From the NCBI RefSeq assembly GCF_003751945.1, contig NZ_RJKL01000001.1, positions 6,893,501-6,957,500 on the forward strand: 64,000 nt of DNA, given 5' to 3'. Below are positions 19,019 to 27,955 of the stretch, piece after piece (the first letter of the stretch is position 1; each line of letters begins with the position of its first letter). The notes beneath the pieces are model-generated. The model did not search any database, was not told the DNA's origin, and saw only the letters and a program-made list of their open reading frames with translations. The translations under genes were made by a program, and so were the position numbers. This DNA comes from Couchioplanes caeruleus (GTDB lineage: Bacteria; Actinomycetota; Actinomycetes; Mycobacteriales; Micromonosporaceae).

Positions 19019-20488
19019 TCAATCCTTCCGGGGTAGCAGCATGGTCACGGTCGTCGGCCCGCCCACCGGCGAGTCGACCTCGAGGCGGCCGTCAAGGGCG
19101 GCGGCCCGCCGAGCCAACCCGGCCAGCCCGGTCCCGGCCGACCCGGCGGCCCGCCCGGCCCCGCCCGGCCCCGCCCCGGTCGGCGCGGGCTGCGCGGGCA
19201 CCGCGTGCGCGGTGGGCTGCACGGGCGTCGCGTGTGGGGCGGGCGGCACCTGCGAGGCAGGTCGCGCCTGCAAGGCGGACAAAGCGGGCGGCACGAGTCC
19301 GGTCGGCGTGGGGACGGGCGGCGCGGGCCGGGGCGGCGCAGGGACGGGCGGCGCGGAGGTGGGCGGTGCGGGCCCGGTCGGCGTGGGGACGGGTGGTGTG
19401 GGAGCGGCTCCGCCGTGGCCGTCGTCGGTCACCGTCAATTCCAGCCAGCGGCCCTGCTCGTGGACGGCTATCGCCGCGCGGGTGGCGCCGGAGTGCCGGG
19501 CGATGTTGGTCAGCAGCTCCGCCACCGCGAAGTACACCGCCGACGCCGTCTCGTCCGGCGGGCGCCGGGGCAGGTCGACGATGACCGACGCCGGGACCGC
19601 GCTGCGCCCGGCCAGAGTGGACAGGGCCACCTCGAGGCCGTCGTCCAGGGCCGGAGGGTGCAGGCCGCGGACGATGTCGCGCAGTTCCGCGAGGGCCTCG
19701 GTCACGGTGCCGCGGGCATCGGCGGCCAGGGCGCGGACGGCGTCGTCGGCGCTGCGGTGCTCGATGCGGGCCAGCGTCAGCCCCAGGGAGACCAGCCGGG
19801 CCTGGGTGCCGTCGTGCAGGTCTCGCTCGACGCGGCGCATCAGCGCCGTCGCGTCCTGCTGCAGGGCGGCGCGACCCGCCTCGAGCTGGGCGATGCGGCG
19901 GGCCGCGCGGCCGGGCCACAGCAGTCCACGGGCGAGCGCGCCGTCGGCCCACACCACGAGGCGCAGGAACCAGGGCAGAGCCAGCAGCAGGGCCGCACCT
20001 TGGGCGGCGACCCACCAGCTCGCGGGCCAGCTACGGCCGTCGAAACCCAGCTCGGCCGGCAGGAGGAACCACCACACCGGATAGGTGAGCCCCATCGTTC
20101 CGAGGCCGAGGGCGATGACCGTCCCGTACGCCCCCACGCAGATCAGCGGGAACCGCAGGAAGAAGTACGTCAGCGCCCGCCATGCCGTCGCGTCGCCGAA
20201 GAGGGCGACGATCCGGGCCCGGCGGGTGGTTCCCGGAAGCGGCGGCGGGTCGGGCCAGTCGTGGGCGAGCAGCCGGCGGGCGAACAGGCGGAAGTATCGC
20301 GGCATCAGTCGCGCGAGTGCCAGCACCCCGGCCAGCAGCGCCAGGCCGAAGACGACGACCGACAACGCCACGGAGACGATGCCCAGCAGCGACAGGACGA
20401 ACGCCGGCAGGCTGAGCAGCAGGCCGCTGAGCACGAAGCCCATCTCCCGCCACATGCGGCCACCGCCCCAGACACGCAGCACAATCAT
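19019..20488 (-). CDS. Sensor histidine kinase with proline-rich insert in ATPase domain
   Basis: A 489-residue kinase. The N-terminal half has about six hydrophobic segments; the HisKA_3 domain has the phosphoacceptor ERDLHDGTQARLVSLGL; the ATPase domain has the N box AELLTNIARHSGA and the G1 box TDDGHGG. Between G1 and the G2 box GTGLAGL lies an insert of about 91 residues rich in Pro, Ala and Thr (residues 361-451), where most relatives have a few residues. The ATG overlaps the permease stop as ATGA. Partner of the LuxR-type regulator and probably of the upstream ABC transporter. Confidence 0.88.
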   Translation of the reverse strand: MIVLRVWGGGRMWREMGFVLSGLLLSLPAFVLSLLGIVSVALSVVVFGLALLAGVLALARLMPRYFRLFARRLLAHDWPDPPPLPGTTRRARIVALFGDATAWRALTYFFLRFPLICVGAYGTVIALGLGTMGLTYPVWWFLLPAELGFDGRSWPASWWVAAQGAALLLALPWFLRLVVWADGALARGLLWPGRAARRIAQLEAGRAALQQDATALMRRVERDLHDGTQARLVSLGLTLARIEHRSADDAVRALAADARGTVTEALAELRDIVRGLHPPALDDGLEVALSTLAGRSAVPASVIVDLPRRPPDETASAVYFAVAELLTNIARHSGATRAAIAVHEQGRWLELTVTDDGHGGAAPTPPVPTPTGPAPPTSAPPVPAPPRPAPPVPTPTGLVPPALSALQARPASQVPPAPHATPVQPTAHAVPAQPAPTGAGPGGAGRAAGSAGTGLAGLARRAAALDGRLEVDSPVGGPTTVTMLLPRKD

Positions 20489-21804
20489 CCGACGACCTCG
20501 GTCGGCGGGCGCCGTAGTGCCAGGGCGGCCGGCAGGACGGTGCCCGCCGCGACCAGTGTGGCCACCGCCGCGATGCCCGCCGCCAGCCAGGAGCCGGGCA
20601 GCCACGGCTTCCAGGTGCCCAGGGCCGTGTGCAGCAGAGGCAGGAGGGTCACCGCCGCCACGGCCGCGGCGACCGCCAGGGCTGTGCCGGTCACCACCAG
20701 AGCCTCGCAGATCACGATCGCGAGCGTGCGCCCGCGGGTGCCGCCGGTGAGCCGGGTGACTGCCAGGTCGCGCCGGCGGGCGAGGATCGCCGTGACGAGC
20801 GTGTTGACCGCCGCGATCGCGGCGAAGGACGCGTAGGCGCCCGTGCCGAAGAACTCGAGCCAGCGGACCTCGGCCGGGGCGGGGATGCCGGTGACGTGGG
20901 TGGTGGTCGCGGTGCGCACGAGTGTCACCGCGGTGAAGGCGATCGCCAGGGTGAGCGGGACGAGCGCGCCGGACAGGGCCCTGGCGTTGACCGCGACCGT
21001 GTCGGCGGCCAGCCGGCCGGTGTCGCCCATAAGCCGGGCGAGCGGCGCGGCGACCCGCAGCAGCGCCGGCCCGAGGAGCCCCGCGCCGACGCAGAGGGCG
21101 AGCATGACGAACAGCCCGGCCTGGTCGGCGGTGTCGGCGTCGAGGTCCGCGATCACCACCGAGAACACGACGCCGCCCGTGACCAGCATCAGGCCCATGG
21201 CGACACGGATCACGCCGATGCGGGACCGGGGCGCCACCGCCTCGGTCAGGGCGACCGCGGGCCGCATCCGGGACGGGCGGACCGCGGCGGCGAGGGCACC
21301 GAGCAGGGAGGTGCCGACGGTGACCGCGAACGCGATCGGCAGGGCTCCACCGTGGGCGTGGAAGGTCACCTCGGCCGGCACGATGCCGTGGCCGACGAGG
21401 CCGCCGACCCAGGCGCGTCCGGCCAGCATGCCCAGCGGGACGCCGGCGAGCGTGGCCGGCACGGCGACGACGGCGGCCTGCGCGGCGATGGCGCGCCGGA
21501 CCCGCCCCGGGGTGGCGCCGATCGCCCGGACCAGCGCGATGTCGCGGGCCTGGTGGCGGATCGCGGCGCTCATCGTGACGCCGACGATGATGATCGACAG
21601 GTAGATCGACGCCATCAGGAAGAGCAGGCCGATGTCGCCGACGCCGCTGTCGGTCAGGGCCCGGCGCTGGGCCGCGTCCAGCGGTGCCTCCGCCAGCGAC
21701 GCCGTCAGGCAGAGCCCGGCGGTGACCAGTGCGGCGGCGAGGCCCTGGGTGGCCGCCGGGCCGAGGAACGACCAGGGGTTGCGTCGCAGCGCCTGCCGGA
21801 TCAC
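20485..21804 (-). CDS. FtsX-like ABC transporter permease
   Basis: A 439-residue membrane protein with an FtsX-type domain in each half; the first includes a segment like IYLSIIIVGVTMSAAI followed by RDIALVRAIGATPGRVRR, the usual signature after the first FtsX helix, and the second has RRDLAVTRLTGGTRGRT. No large extracellular MacB-like domain is present. It overlaps the ATPase gene and the kinase gene by four bases each, so it is part of a four-gene unit. Antibiotic or peptide export/sensing is a reasonable inference. Confidence 0.85.
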   Translation of the reverse strand: MIRQALRRNPWSFLGPAATQGLAAALVTAGLCLTASLAEAPLDAAQRRALTDSGVGDIGLLFLMASIYLSIIIVGVTMSAAIRHQARDIALVRAIGATPGRVRRAIAAQAAVVAVPATLAGVPLGMLAGRAWVGGLVGHGIVPAEVTFHAHGGALPIAFAVTVGTSLLGALAAAVRPSRMRPAVALTEAVAPRSRIGVIRVAMGLMLVTGGVVFSVVIADLDADTADQAGLFVMLALCVGAGLLGPALLRVAAPLARLMGDTGRLAADTVAVNARALSGALVPLTLAIAFTAVTLVRTATTTHVTGIPAPAEVRWLEFFGTGAYASFAAIAAVNTLVTAILARRRDLAVTRLTGGTRGRTLAIVICEALVVTGTALAVAAAVAAVTLLPLLHTALGTWKPWLPGSWLAAGIAAVATLVAAGTVLPAALALRRPPTEVVG

Positions 21805-22520
21805 GCGGCCACCGCCGATACGCCGCGCAGCCGGTCGGCGATCTCCCGGGCGTCCGGCGCCGGGCCGTCGGCCGCGATGACGCCGTCGCGCAGCAGGACG
21901 AGACGGTCGGTCCAGGCGGCCGCCGCCGGGTCGTGGGTGACCATCAGCACCGTGACGCCTTCGCGGTCGGCCGCGTCGCGCAGCAGGCCGAGGATCTGCG
22001 CGCCGGTGGACGGGTCGAGGGCCCCGGTGGGCTCGTCGGCGAAGATCACGGCGGGGCCGGTGACCAGCGCCCGTGCGATCGCGACCCGTTGCCGCTGGCC
22101 GCCGGAGAGCTCGCCGACGGGCCGGCGGCCGAGCCCGCCGAGGCCCACCGCCTCGAGCACGTCGTCGATCCGGCGGGCGCGGGGGCCGCCGAGGCGGGCG
22201 GGGAGGGCGACGTTCTGACCCACGGTCAGCTCGGACAGCAGGTTGTAGGACTGGAAGACGAATCCGACCCGGTCGCGTCGCAGCCGGGTGAGTCTCGCCT
22301 CACGCATCCGCGTCACGTCGCGGCCCGTCAGGTGCACCCGGCCGGAGCTGGGCCGGTCGAGCCCCGCCGCGCAGTGCAGCAGGGTGCTCTTGCCGGAGCC
22401 GGTCGCGCCCATCACGGCGACGAACTGGCCGGACGGGACGTCGAGGGACACCTCGCGCAGGGCGACGACGCCGCGCGGGTAGCGCCGGGACACGGCGGTC
22501 AGGGAGATCACTGATTCCAT
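21801..22520 (-). CDS. ABC transporter ATPase (MacB/LolD-like)
   Basis: A 239-residue ATPase with Walker [12 protein letters not shown]-loop [14 protein letters not shown], signature [15 protein letters not shown], Walker [14 protein letters not shown] and switch His in VTHDPAAA. These fit the exporter-type group that pairs with FtsX permeases. ATG at 22520 follows GGGTGGA; a 26-codon upstream extension lacks a ribosome site. First gene of the transporter/two-component unit. Confidence 0.92.
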   Translation of the reverse strand: MESVISLTAVSRRYPRGVVALREVSLDVPSGQFVAVMGATGSGKSTLLHCAAGLDRPSSGRVHLTGRDVTRMREARLTRLRRDRVGFVFQSYNLLSELTVGQNVALPARLGGPRARRIDDVLEAVGLGGLGRRPVGELSGGQRQRVAIARALVTGPAVIFADEPTGALDPSTGAQILGLLRDAADREGVTVLMVTHDPAAAAWTDRLVLLRDGVIAADGPAPDAREIADRLRGVSAVAA

Positions 22521-22572
22521 GCGTCCACCCTGGCGGCCGCGAGTCCGGCGCACAGCGGTGCTGTCCCGTCGA

Positions 22573-23502
22573 TCAAGGTGCGGTTGACCGCACCTCACTC
22601 TCCACGTTGGCCCGCAGGATGTTCCAGGACTCCTCGTCGTCGGCGGTTCCCGTGTGCGGGCGGCGGAAGCGATTCACATCCACGCACAGATCGTTGATCA
22701 GCCACCGGCGGCGATAGAGCTCCAGCAGCTCCGGCCGTACCTCGATGCCGGTGGCGGCGGTGTAGGCCGCGTGGTCGCCGCCGAGCAGCCACAGGTCGCG
22801 TTCCGGCGGGGCCAGCAGCGCGGTCTCCCAGTCGATCAGCTTCCAGCCCGCGGCGGTGTGCATGGTGTTGCCGGGATGAGGTTCACCGTGGGTCAGCACG
22901 GACCGTGAGTGGTCGGCCGAGGCGGCGAGCAGGTCGTAGCGTTCCAGCAGAGCGCGGATCGGTGCGGCATGCCGGGCGATCAGGTGGGACGCCCGGACCG
23001 CGTACGGTCCGGCGTCCGCGATCTCGTGGCCGGCCAGGGTCGCTTCGAGCGCGTCGCGGTGGGGGATGGCGAAGTCGTCGGTGGTCGCCCGCCGCCCGAC
23101 CTCTCGCGGTGCGGTGTGCAGGGCCACCAGCATGTCGCGGACGGCGCCTCGATGGTCCTCCGACGGGTAGTCGCCCCACGAGAAGCTTTCACCGTCCACG
23201 AACTCGTACAGCGCCGCCGCATACCGCGGGGTGACGCGCACCAGTGGCCGCACCGGGGCCACCACGAACGGCAGGTGCAGCGCGGCGGCGGCGTCGAGGG
23301 CCCGGCGCAGCCGCTCGTACGGTGCGTCCAGGTCCTCACCGTCGTGGCGTCGCTTGGCCTCCAGGTCGTCGACGGTGAGGAACCAGCGGTTCCCGGCCGC
23401 CCAGTGGTGGCTTCCCCAGCCGACCGGGCGGTAGTGCAGGGAGTCCAGCGAGAAGGCCTCGCGCAGGACCCGCTCGGGCAGATCTTCCGGTGGTGTCAGC
23501 AC
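22573..23502 (-). CDS. Aminoglycoside phosphotransferase-like (APH) kinase
   Basis: A 309-residue protein of the APH/choline kinase fold. The catalytic loop reads LTHGEPHPGNT, with Glu where most APH proteins have Asp, and the metal site is LIDWETA. The N-lobe has HHWAAGNRWFLTVDD. The sequence resembles the spectinomycin/hygromycin kinase-like group, but the substrate cannot be told. It begins at GTG, 12 bases after the end of the GH3 gene, and may be co-transcribed with it. Confidence 0.8.
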   Translation of the reverse strand: MLTPPEDLPERVLREAFSLDSLHYRPVGWGSHHWAAGNRWFLTVDDLEAKRRHDGEDLDAPYERLRRALDAAAALHLPFVVAPVRPLVRVTPRYAAALYEFVDGESFSWGDYPSEDHRGAVRDMLVALHTAPREVGRRATTDDFAIPHRDALEATLAGHEIADAGPYAVRASHLIARHAAPIRALLERYDLLAASADHSRSVLTHGEPHPGNTMHTAAGWKLIDWETALLAPPERDLWLLGGDHAAYTAATGIEVRPELLELYRRRWLINDLCVDVNRFRRPHTGTADDEESWNILRANVESEVRSTAP

Positions 23503-23514
23503 GCCAATGATGAT

Positions 23515-25758
23515 CTACGAGACCCGGAACCGGGCTCGCAGCAGGTTCCGGGGCCGCGAATCGGGGCCGACGAGCAGCTCGAAGTCGCCCGGCTCGACCA
23601 CGCGTCGCCCGTCCGCCGTCACCAGCGTGCAGTCGGCCGCCCGGATGTCGAGGGCGACCGTGACCGTCTCGCCCGGCGGCACCTCGACCTGCCGGTACGC
23701 CTTCAGTTCCCGGGTGGCCCAGGTGACGCTGGTGACGAGGTCGCTGACGTACGCCTGGACCGTCTCGAGCGTGGGACGCCCACCGGTGTTGCGCAGCCGT
23801 ACGGTGGCCCGGACCGTGCCGTGCATGGGCACGTCGGGTTCGTCGATGCGCAGGTCGGCGTACTCGATGGTGGTGTAGCTCAGGCCCTCGCCGAAGGCGA
23901 ACAGCGGATCCTGGTCGAGGTCGGCGTAGCGGTCGCCGTGCTGGCCGCGGATCTGGTTGTAGTAGATCGGCTGCTGGCCGACGTGCCGGGCGGCCGAGAC
24001 CGGCATCCGCCCGGACGGTTCGATGTGGCCGAGCAGCAGTTCGGCCAGGGCCCGGCCGCCGCGCATGCCGGGATTGAAGGCCTGCACGAGCGCGTGGGCG
24101 CCCAGCGCGGACGGCGGCAGCACGGCGGGCTTGGAGTTGAGGAGCACGACCACGGTGGGCGTGCCGGTGGCGGCGAGGGCGTCCAGCAGCGCGATCTGAC
24201 CGCCTTGCAGCTCCAGGGTGGCCGTGGACTTACTCTCGCCGGTCAGCGCCACGGTGTCACCGACCACGACCACCGCGTAGTCGGCGGCCCGGGCGCAGGC
24301 GACCGCCTCGGCGATCATCGCGGGCTCGGGCCCGGCGGGCTGCGAGATCGGCGGCCGCGGCTGGCCGTCCTGGTAGAACTCCCCGGCGGGGTCCGGCACC
24401 AGACGCTCGATGTCGGCGCCGCGGGCCGTGGTGATGGTCCAGTCCGCCGGGGCGACCGCGCGCAGGCCGTCGAGCACGGTCTCGATCAGCTCGCGCGGCT
24501 GGCCACCGGGCATCCAGTCGACCTGCCCGGACGCGCCGGCCCAGTCGCCGAGCTGGGCCTGCGGATCGTCGGCATTGGGGCCGATGACCGCGACCGTCCT
24601 CGGCGCGCCGGACGGCAGCGGCAGGGTGCCGTCGTTGCGCAGCAGGACCAGGGAACGGCGGGCCACCTCGAGGTTGAGCGCGGCGTGGTCCGGGTGCCCG
24701 ATGACCGCGCCCTGCCGGTCTGCGTCGGGGGCGCGCGGGTTCTCGAAGAGGCCGAGCTCGAACTTCAGCCGCAGGACCCGGCGTACGGCGGCGTCGACGT
24801 CCTTTTCGGCGAGCAGGCCGCGCCGCACCGCGGCCTGAGCACCCTCGAAGAACGCGGGGGTGGTCATGACCAGGTCGTTGCCGGCGCGGACCGCGACGGC
24901 GGCCGCCTCCACCTCGTCGGCGCAGACCTGCTGTTCCCACACCATGCGCCCGACGTTGTCCCAGTCGGTGACGAGCGTGCCGGTGAACCCCCATTCTCCC
25001 TTCAGGACGTCGTTGAGCAGCCACGTGTTCGCGGTGATCGGCACTCCGTCGATCGACTGGTAGCCGAGCATGAACGTGCGGCAGCCCGCGCGGGCTGCCC
25101 GCTCGAACGGTGGCAGGAACCAGGCCCGCAGCTTGCGTTGGCTCAGGTCGGCCTCGCTCGCGTCCCGGCCGCCCTGCGTCTCGGAATAGCCGGCGAAGTG
25201 CTTGGCGGACGCGAGGATCGCGGTCGGATCGGTGAGGCCGTCGCCCTGGTAGCCGCGGACCATCGCCGCGCCGAGCTCGCCGATGAGGAACGGGTCCTCG
25301 CCGAACGTCTCGTTCAGCCGTCCCCAGCGCAGGTCGCGGGCGATGCACAGCACCGGCGAGAACGTCCAGTGGACGCCGGTCGCGGACACCTCGACGGCGG
25401 TCACCCGGGCGATCCGCTCCACCAGGGCCGGGTCCCAGGTCGCGGCCATCGCGAGCTGAGTGGGGAAGACGGTGGCTCCGGGCCAGAAGCCGTGCCCGTG
25501 GATGCAGTCCTCGGCGGTGATCAGCGGAATGCCGAGCCGGGTCCGGGCGGCCAGGTCGATCGCCTCGAGCATCCGAGCCGGGGAGGCGTGCAGGATCGAG
25601 CCGGCCAGGCGCGTGATGACCGCGTCCTCGAGGTCCTGCCGGGCGTCGAGCTGGAGCATCTGCCCGACCTTCTCGGCGAGCGTCATCCGGCTCAGCAGAT
25701 CCTCGACGCGTTGGTCGACGCCCAGGGTGGGATCACGGTACGGGTCGCCAGCAGCCAT
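23515..25758 (-). CDS. GH3 beta-glucosidase-type glycoside hydrolase
   Basis: A 747-residue, probably cytoplasmic enzyme (no signal peptide). GH3 N-domain (about 25-310) has SAKHFAGYSETQGGRD and the nucleophile region LVTDWDNVGRM; the C-domain (about 370-600) has VAVIGPNADDPQAQLGDWAG; a fibronectin III-like domain closes the protein (about 665-740, VQAYVSDLVTSVTWA). Family members release glucose or xylose from beta-linked oligosaccharides. ATG at 25758 lies 5 bases after CGGAGGAG. Inverted and direct copies of GGTACCGG lie about 50-95 bases upstream and could be an operator. Confidence 0.9.
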   Translation of the reverse strand: MAAGDPYRDPTLGVDQRVEDLLSRMTLAEKVGQMLQLDARQDLEDAVITRLAGSILHASPARMLEAIDLAARTRLGIPLITAEDCIHGHGFWPGATVFPTQLAMAATWDPALVERIARVTAVEVSATGVHWTFSPVLCIARDLRWGRLNETFGEDPFLIGELGAAMVRGYQGDGLTDPTAILASAKHFAGYSETQGGRDASEADLSQRKLRAWFLPPFERAARAGCRTFMLGYQSIDGVPITANTWLLNDVLKGEWGFTGTLVTDWDNVGRMVWEQQVCADEVEAAAVAVRAGNDLVMTTPAFFEGAQAAVRRGLLAEKDVDAAVRRVLRLKFELGLFENPRAPDADRQGAVIGHPDHAALNLEVARRSLVLLRNDGTLPLPSGAPRTVAVIGPNADDPQAQLGDWAGASGQVDWMPGGQPRELIETVLDGLRAVAPADWTITTARGADIERLVPDPAGEFYQDGQPRPPISQPAGPEPAMIAEAVACARAADYAVVVVGDTVALTGESKSTATLELQGGQIALLDALAATGTPTVVVLLNSKPAVLPPSALGAHALVQAFNPGMRGGRALAELLLGHIEPSGRMPVSAARHVGQQPIYYNQIRGQHGDRYADLDQDPLFAFGEGLSYTTIEYADLRIDEPDVPMHGTVRATVRLRNTGGRPTLETVQAYVSDLVTSVTWATRELKAYRQVEVPPGETVTVALDIRAADCTLVTADGRRVVEPGDFELLVGPDSRPRNLLRARFRVS

Positions 25759-25903
25759 CGCTCTCCTCCGATGCATCGCCCAGCGCCGGAAGTGTCGCAC
25801 GGCCGGAACCGGTACCGGCGTCCGCGGGGATCGGCTTTTCGGTCAATTGGTACCGGAACCGAAGCCCGTGGCCCGGGACCAGAGGCGGCGGTGTAGCGTC
25901 GGC

Positions 25904-25941
25904 CTGTCGACAGTCGTCGACAACTGTCGACAGTTGTCGAC
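25904..25941. promoter_or_regulatory. Four GTCGAC motifs at exact 10-bp phase (operator-like)
   Basis: GTCGAC occurs at 25906, 25916, 25926 and 25936, one per helical turn, and bases 25916-25941 form a perfect 26-bp palindrome. A TATGCT hexamer (25950-25955) just downstream could be a -10 box. The array lies 45 bases before the tandem Phd-like gene and 148 bases from the divergent GH3 start. Auto-regulation by the adjacent Phd-like protein is inferred. Confidence 0.7.
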
Positions 25942-25986
25942 GCAGGACCTATGCTAGGGCGAAAGAGACCTCCGGGAGGAGTGGTC

Positions 25987-26622
25987 ATGAGAATGGTGAG
26001 CATCCGAAACCTCCGCGGCGAGGAACTGAAGCGGTGCGCCCACGCCGGCGAGTTGGTCGGCGTCATGAGGACCCGGCGACTGATCGGCGTCATGATTCCC
26101 ATAACCCCGAACTGGGTGGCCCACGTCATCGACAACAACTGGTCGCGGGTCCTGCAGAGCGTCACCGAGGGCGAGCGGGCGCTGGCGGACGGCGCCCCGT
26201 TGCGCACCCTGGAGAATGCGCTGACCGACGTCGAGATGCCGGTGCCGGCGGGCCGGGGACTGCCGGACCAGGCTCTGCCCATGATGCTGGCGTCCACCGG
26301 GCTGATGGACAGCGCGGAGGACGACCTGCCACCGGCGCGCAGCCTGCGGGTCGGCGACCTGTCCGCGGCCGCCATCGAGAAGGCCGGGGAGGCGGGCGAG
26401 ATCCTGGCCGTCACGCACGCTGGCGAGATGCTCGGCGTGCTCGTGCCGGTGACCCAGCGCCTGGTCGGCTACCTCGTCAACAAGAACATGAGCCGCGTGC
26501 TTTACAACATCGGCTACGGCGAGAAGGAAGCCGCCACCGGCGAGCCGATGAGGACGCTGGAGCGGGCGCTCGCCGAGCATTCGGACGTCCTTCGCGCCGG
26601 TTCCGCGTCCCCCCGCACCTGA
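25987..26622 (+). CDS. Protein of two tandem Phd/YefM-like repeats
   Basis: A 211-residue protein built from two repeats of about 77 residues (3-79 and 119-195). Each begins like a Phd/YefM antitoxin (SIRNLRGEELK..AGELVGV..RRLIGVMIP; VGDLSAAAIEK..AGEILAVTHAGEMLGVLVP) and then carries a shared extension with N.xSRVL, GE, and G.P.RTLE.AL. Phd-type domains bind operator DNA as dimers, so one chain may act as a built-in dimer. GGGAGGAG precedes the ATG at 25987. The next gene, 18 bases on, encodes a membrane protein; no normal toxin gene follows directly. Confidence 0.75.
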   Translation: MRMVSIRNLRGEELKRCAHAGELVGVMRTRRLIGVMIPITPNWVAHVIDNNWSRVLQSVTEGERALADGAPLRTLENALTDVEMPVPAGRGLPDQALPMMLASTGLMDSAEDDLPPARSLRVGDLSAAAIEKAGEAGEILAVTHAGEMLGVLVPVTQRLVGYLVNKNMSRVLYNIGYGEKEAATGEPMRTLERALAEHSDVLRAGSASPRT

Positions 26623-26640
26623 GTTTCGCCGGCGTTTGCG

Positions 26641-27441
26641 ATGACGACGTCACGTCCGATCGCCGTGCCCGGCGTGCCTTTCCTGGACGGTGCCGTCCCG
26701 GCGGGGCCTGCGCCGGCCGATGCCTACCTCGCGGCCACCGAGGCCCTGCGCGCCACGACCCGCTGGCTGGTGACCGCCGCGGCCGGGGTGGGTGCGGTTC
26801 TGGTCGCGGGTCTGCAACTGACCGGCCTCGGCTCGCTCGGCAGCCAGGAGATACCGCGACTGGTGGCCGCGTTCGCCGGCCTGGTCGTCGCGCTGACCGG
26901 CGTCGGCTACATGGTCCTGCGGGCGAGTCAGATTCTGACCACCGAATGGGTGACCCTGGCCGACATCGAGAAAGACATCTTCGATCATCGCGTACGGCAG
27001 AGCGCGCAGCGGCAGAGCGGCGGGTCCCGCCCGAAATTCGGCGACCGGATCGGGCGCCTGCGGGATCGGCGGTATCGCCTGCGTGCGGCGATGATCGAAG
27101 GGCTCAAGGAGCGGCTCGAATTCATCGCCGAAGAGCTTTTCGGATCATTGGCGACCAGCGTGCCGGATCTTTACGCACAACTCGCCGACGCCAATGAGGC
27201 CGCTCGCGGTGCCCCCGATTCCGCCCCGGCCCGCTCCGCCGCCCTGCAGCAGGCGGCGGGCACGGTGGTGGCGTTCGCCAATTTCTACATCACCAAGGAA
27301 TGGTTCAAGGTGCTGCGGCGCCAGCTCGCGGCCGCGTCGGCGGTGGTGATCGCCGGGGTCCTGGTGTTCGCGTACGCGGCCAACCCGCCGAAGCCGGCCG
27401 AGGCCGCCAAGGAGAAGCCCGCAGCGGCGGTCAGCTTCTAG
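26641..27441 (+). CDS. Three-helix membrane protein of unknown function
   Basis: Not recognised as a named family. A Pro/Ala-rich N-terminus leads to two close hydrophobic helices (about 41-63 and 73-95), a charged, mostly helical cytoplasmic region (about 100-225) and a third helix (about 226-246), then a Lys/Pro/Ala tail. The 2TM-plus-helical layout recalls SLATT-type effectors of bacterial conflict systems, but this rests on topology only. It follows the tandem Phd-like gene by 18 bases, so the two are probably co-transcribed. No strong ribosome site is seen before the ATG. Confidence 0.65.
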   Translation: MTTSRPIAVPGVPFLDGAVPAGPAPADAYLAATEALRATTRWLVTAAAGVGAVLVAGLQLTGLGSLGSQEIPRLVAAFAGLVVALTGVGYMVLRASQILTTEWVTLADIEKDIFDHRVRQSAQRQSGGSRPKFGDRIGRLRDRRYRLRAAMIEGLKERLEFIAEELFGSLATSVPDLYAQLADANEAARGAPDSAPARSAALQQAAGTVVAFANFYITKEWFKVLRRQLAAASAVVIAGVLVFAYAANPPKPAEAAKEKPAAAVSF

Positions 27442-27779
27442 ACCTCGCTGTACGGGCCGATCTCGAAGGCGGTGTGCGGCGGCAGCAGGTCGTGGATCAG
27501 GAAGCCCATCGACTCGACCCGGCGGCCCTGCTCGTCGCCGAGGCGGTCCAGCTCGGCGCGGCTGAGCGGGCGGTGGATCGCCACCCAGCCCCGAAAGGTC
27601 AGCGGCGTAGCGGTGTAGTTCCTGTCGCCGATCTGGAAAACCCAAACATTTTCCGCATTGGGTCCTTGATCGAGCTCTTTGCCCAGGCAGTCGGCGAGAT
27701 CGTCACGGTCCTGAACCGTCCGGAGATCTCTGATGGCACGCCACGCCGCCGGGGAAAGCACCACTTCGTACTTCGCCAC
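27438..27779 (-). CDS. Small RelE/ParE-like protein
   Basis: A 113-residue protein whose start (MAKYEVVLSPAAWRAIRDL) resembles the first strand and helix of RelE/ParE toxins; the rest (GDRNYTATPLTFRGWVAIHRPL) has mixed beta structure but no clear catalytic signature. It begins at GTG with GAGGAGG ahead, and runs convergent to the membrane protein gene, overlapping it by four bases. Its closeness to a Phd-like gene suggests a toxin-antitoxin connection, but convergent orientation is unusual for such pairs. Function unproven. Confidence 0.6.
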   Translation of the reverse strand: MAKYEVVLSPAAWRAIRDLRTVQDRDDLADCLGKELDQGPNAENVWVFQIGDRNYTATPLTFRGWVAIHRPLSRAELDRLGDEQGRRVESMGFLIHDLLPPHTAFEIGPYSEV

Positions 27780-27955
27780 GACGCCTCCTCACTTTGATGG
27801 TCAATTCATCGCGGAAGAGCCCCCGCTGTTCGAGTTTCCATACGAATGCATGAAGTGCACGATCACCAGTCGGCTATCCGTCCATAATTTGGATTCGGGC
27901 GTTCCCCGCGGGCGCCCGCGCGAGCACCGCGGGGGGTGATCGACGACATACCCGG

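Noticed and set aside
22909..25896. A 995-codon plus-strand open frame across APH and GH3 genes
   Set aside because: Antisense shadow of two recognised proteins; low-complexity composition.
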